Source: Clostridiaceae bacterium M8S5 (lineage in GTDB: Bacteria; Bacillota; Clostridia; Tissierellales; MCWD3). Taken from it: a stretch of 64,000 nt of DNA. The number at the start of each line of letters is the position of its first letter. Position 1 is the first letter of the stretch. The position numbers and the translations under genes are program-made. Below the pieces are notes generated by a model. It had not been told where the DNA came from and searched no databases. It worked only from the letters and a program-made list of their open reading frames with translations. The stretch is from NCBI GenBank assembly GCA_029227815.1, contig CP118523.1:3286001-3350000 (forward strand). The letters run 5' to 3'. Of the stretch, positions 62,128 through 64,000 are shown piece by piece.

Positions 62128-62928
62128 ATGAAAGTATATGTAAGTACTGATATTGAAGGGGTAACTGGCTGTAATAATTGGAACGAAACAACTCTTGGTC
62201 ATAGTGAGTATGCTTTGTTTCAAGAACAAATGACAAATGAAGTCAAAGCAGCATGTGAAGGTATCAATGAAGCTTTTGACAGTAATGTTGAAATAGTAGT
62301 CAAAGATTCACACGACTCTGGAAGAAATATAATAATGAAGAACTTACCTGAAAACGTAAAATTGATTAGAGGCTGGACTTCTGACCCCAATATAATGATA
62401 GGCGGTATTGACGAATCATTTGATGCTTTAGTTTATATAGGCTACCATTCAGGTGCAGGAGAAAATGGTAATCCTTTGTCTCATTCTATGAATCTGAAAA
62501 CTAATTACATCACGGTTAATGGTTTGCAAGCTACAGAATATTTATTACATACTTATGCTGCCAGTGAGATGGGAATACCTGTTGTCTTTTTAAGCGGAGA
62601 TGCAATGCTTTGTGAAAGTGCTAAGATAATAAATCCTTCTATTGAAACTGTTGCTGTAAAAGAAGGGCTTGGAGATAGTACTATAAGCTTAAATCCTAAC
62701 TATGCTTGTTCATTAATTAAAGAGAAAATAAAAATTGGTCTATCAAAGATTAATGAATGTATAGTTAATCTTCCAGATAGCTTTGAGGTTGAAATCAATT
62801 ATCAAAGACATCAAGATGCTAGAAAAGCAAGCTTTTATCCAGGTGTAACTTTAATAAACAATACTACTGTAAAATTTGTGGCTGAAACAGCTAGAGATAT
62901 GATGGTAACTATTTTCTTTATATTATAA
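62128..62928 (+). CDS. D-aminopeptidase, peptidase family M55, DppA-like (266 aa)
   Basis: Zinc ligands D8 and E10 (TDIEG), His in VVKDSHDSG and in IGYHSGAG, and Glu in ATEYLLHTYA. The full set matches M55. Family knowledge: self-compartmentalising decamers that release D-Ala from D-Ala-D-Ala and similar peptides. AAGGAGGGTAACTGT precedes ATG. It is followed by a terminator and then by a second, closely related M55 gene. Confidence 0.92.
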   Translation: MKVYVSTDIEGVTGCNNWNETTLGHSEYALFQEQMTNEVKAACEGINEAFDSNVEIVVKDSHDSGRNIIMKNLPENVKLIRGWTSDPNIMIGGIDESFDALVYIGYHSGAGENGNPLSHSMNLKTNYITVNGLQATEYLLHTYAASEMGIPVVFLSGDAMLCESAKIINPSIETVAVKEGLGDSTISLNPNYACSLIKEKIKIGLSKINECIVNLPDSFEVEINYQRHQDARKASFYPGVTLINNTTVKFVAETARDMMVTIFFIL

Positions 62929-62933
62929 AGATG

Positions 62934-62954
62934 AGGGAGATATAATTTCTCCCT
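62934..62954 (+). terminator. Terminator after first M55 gene
   Basis: AGGGAGA pairs with TCTCCCT and is followed by TTTTAG, about six bases after the stop. It ends the lysA to M55 operon. Confidence 0.82.
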
Positions 62955-63313
62955 TTTTAGCGTTCTAAAACAAGTGTCTATAGTCACTTTCCATAAAAGC
63001 GGATATTCATTTAGTTAGTTTTTGATACCGTAGTAATCATTTAGATATTTTGCTAAATATCATCCTATACAGCTTTAATGATATACATAACTACTGTATA
63101 TATTCCCACTGTTGATACTATGCTGAAAAATATTCCTAACAAATAATACTCTTCAAAATATCAATCTTTAAAAATATGTTGCAGTCTACAGTGCAACTTT
63201 GTTAGTGTTGCAGTTACAAATGCAACTTTTAAATCCACCGAAAGCCTTCTTGACAAATCTAAACATATTAGTAATACTAAATATAACAAAAAAACTATAG
63301 GAGGTATGTTCTT
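62955..63313. other. Promoter region of second M55 gene
   Basis: About 360 AT-rich bases. Two dyads stand out, at 63178-63197 and 63207-63226 (separate entry). No gene seen. Confidence 0.5.
63178..63226. promoter_or_regulatory. Two GTTGCA-N8-TGCAAC dyads
   Basis: GTTGCA-GTCTACAG-TGCAAC at 63178-63197 and GTTGCA-GTTACAAA-TGCAAC at 63207-63226 are perfect palindromic arms with equal spacers, 29 bases start to start. They lie ~90-135 bases upstream of the second M55 gene. The layout suits a dimeric regulator; the regulator is not identified. Confidence 0.58.
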
Positions 63314-64000
63314 ATGAAGGTATTTATAAGTGCGGATATAGAAGGTGTTGCTGGCTGTACTCACTGGGATGAAGTACGTATGGGAAACATAGACTATCCG
63401 ATGCTTAGACAGCAGATGACTAACGAAATCAAAGCTGCATGTGAAGGTATCAATGAAGCCTTTGGTGATGATACTGAAATATTGGTAAAGGACTCTCATG
63501 CTACTGGAAGAAATGTAATAATAGCAAATTTGCCCCAAAATGTTAGATTAGTTAGAGGGTGGACATCTGATCCAAATTCTATGATAGGTGGTATAGATGA
63601 TACATACGATGCTGTTGCTTTTATAGGTTATCACTCTGGTGCTAGTAGAAATGGAAATCCTCTATCTCACACCATGAATACTCAGATAAACTATATAAAA
63701 ATTAATGGTACTATAGCAACGGAATACACGCTACATGCATATGCTGCTGCTGAAATGGGAATCCCTGTTGTTTTCTTAAGTGGAGACAAGATGCTCTGCG
63801 AAGATGCAAAACTTATCAATCCTACTTTGGAAACTGTAGCAGTTTTAGAAGGCCTAGGAGATAGCACAATTAGCTTAAACCCTAGCTATGCTTGCTCTCT
63901 AATAAAGGAAAAAATAAAGGTAGGTCTATCAAAGATGGAGAAATGCACTATAAAACTTCCTGAAAAATTTGAACTAGAAATCAACTACAAAAAACATCAA
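63314..64000 (+). CDS. Second M55 D-aminopeptidase (C-terminus beyond right edge)
   Basis: Partial, 229 residues visible. Starts MKVFISADIEGVAGCTHW after AGGAGGTATGTTCTT. It has the same zinc ligands as the neighbour (DIEG, DSHATG, GYHSGAS, ATEYTLHAYA), and most of the visible length aligns without gaps. It is a tandem paralog with its own promoter and dyads, so differently regulated. The C-terminal ~35 residues are outside the window. Confidence 0.9.
   Translation, partial: MKVFISADIEGVAGCTHWDEVRMGNIDYPMLRQQMTNEIKAACEGINEAFGDDTEILVKDSHATGRNVIIANLPQNVRLVRGWTSDPNSMIGGIDDTYDAVAFIGYHSGASRNGNPLSHTMNTQINYIKINGTIATEYTLHAYAAAEMGIPVVFLSGDKMLCEDAKLINPTLETVAVLEGLGDSTISLNPSYACSLIKEKIKVGLSKMEKCTIKLPEKFELEINYKKHQ

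Noticed and set aside
63161-63538. Minus-strand 125-codon frame over the second M55 gene
   Set aside because: Overlaps a well-supported M55 gene in antisense; no start site.
1-64000. CRISPR arrays, rRNA, tRNA and known riboswitches
   Set aside because: I read through and saw no spacer-repeat array, no cloverleaf with CCA-like ends, no rRNA segments and no T-box or other riboswitch core I could recognise.

Overview
This AT-rich window (roughly 30% GC by eye) has the gene style of an anaerobic low-GC Firmicute, most likely class Clostridia. The signs are strong AGGAGG ribosome sites, frequent TTG starts, a TM1266-type regulator, a DUF1836 protein, a Gram-positive class D beta-lactamase, Fur-type boxes and many ABC exporters. 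Genes run on both strands in short operons. I saw no rRNA, tRNA, CRISPR array or intact insertion sequence.

Layout. (1) 1-7.9 kb: a leftward locus of ten intact tiny genes plus one dead copy. They share the leader M-[ST]-[LIM]-x-[KR]-F-x-x-Y and have Cys/Pro-containing cores. They lie beside the N-terminal part of a radical SAM enzyme at the left edge, and a TetR/TetR/ABC-exporter block sits in their middle. This looks like a multi-precursor RiPP (ribosomally made, modified peptide) locus. (2) 8.2-10.8 kb: housekeeping-like genes (TM1266-like, DUF1836, hemolysin III, DUF362). (3) 11.2-17.9 kb: a LanFEG-type peptide-protection ABC transporter diverging from a response regulator/kinase pair, then an ABC exporter and a relic of a second kinase. 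(4) 18-23.5 kb: a small secreted protein, an unknown protein and a heterodimeric BmrC/BmrD-like exporter whose BmrC half has an in-frame stop codon. (5) 23.9-28.8 kb: a GGDEF protein and a ferric-iron (Fbp-type) importer behind a Fur-like box. (6) 29-33.5 kb: a radical SAM fragment next to a Cys-containing peptide gene, a possible miniature transposable element, and a two-component system that shares repeat operators with a secreted protein gene.

(7) 33.6-40.8 kb: the most unusual unit. A tight operon encodes a NifH-like reductase, a FecBCD/BtuFCD-type metallophore importer and two NifD/NifK-like subunits, behind a near-consensus Fur box and divergent from an AraC-type regulator. It is not a nitrogen-fixing nitrogenase. 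It looks like an iron-regulated nitrogenase-like reductase of unknown substrate, and its NifK-like subunit has lost the cluster-binding cysteines. (8) 41-50.4 kb: accessory genes, including a class D beta-lactamase, a Nudix hydrolase, two paralogous phosphatases with an SH3-like tail, an acyltransferase-like/DUF6320 pair, an iron-sulfur flavoprotein, a HAD phosphatase and a PPOX gene of foreign composition. (9) 50.5-64 kb: a Dpp/Opp peptide importer facing a rightward set of lysA, LD-carboxypeptidase, alanine racemase, M20 amidohydrolase, dapF and two M55 D-aminopeptidases. Together these suggest uptake and breakdown of cell-wall peptides.

The window is dominated by envelope traffic: peptide export and self-protection, iron acquisition, and peptide salvage. 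Where in-frame upstream starts exist I chose the start with the best ribosome site and say so in the entry.
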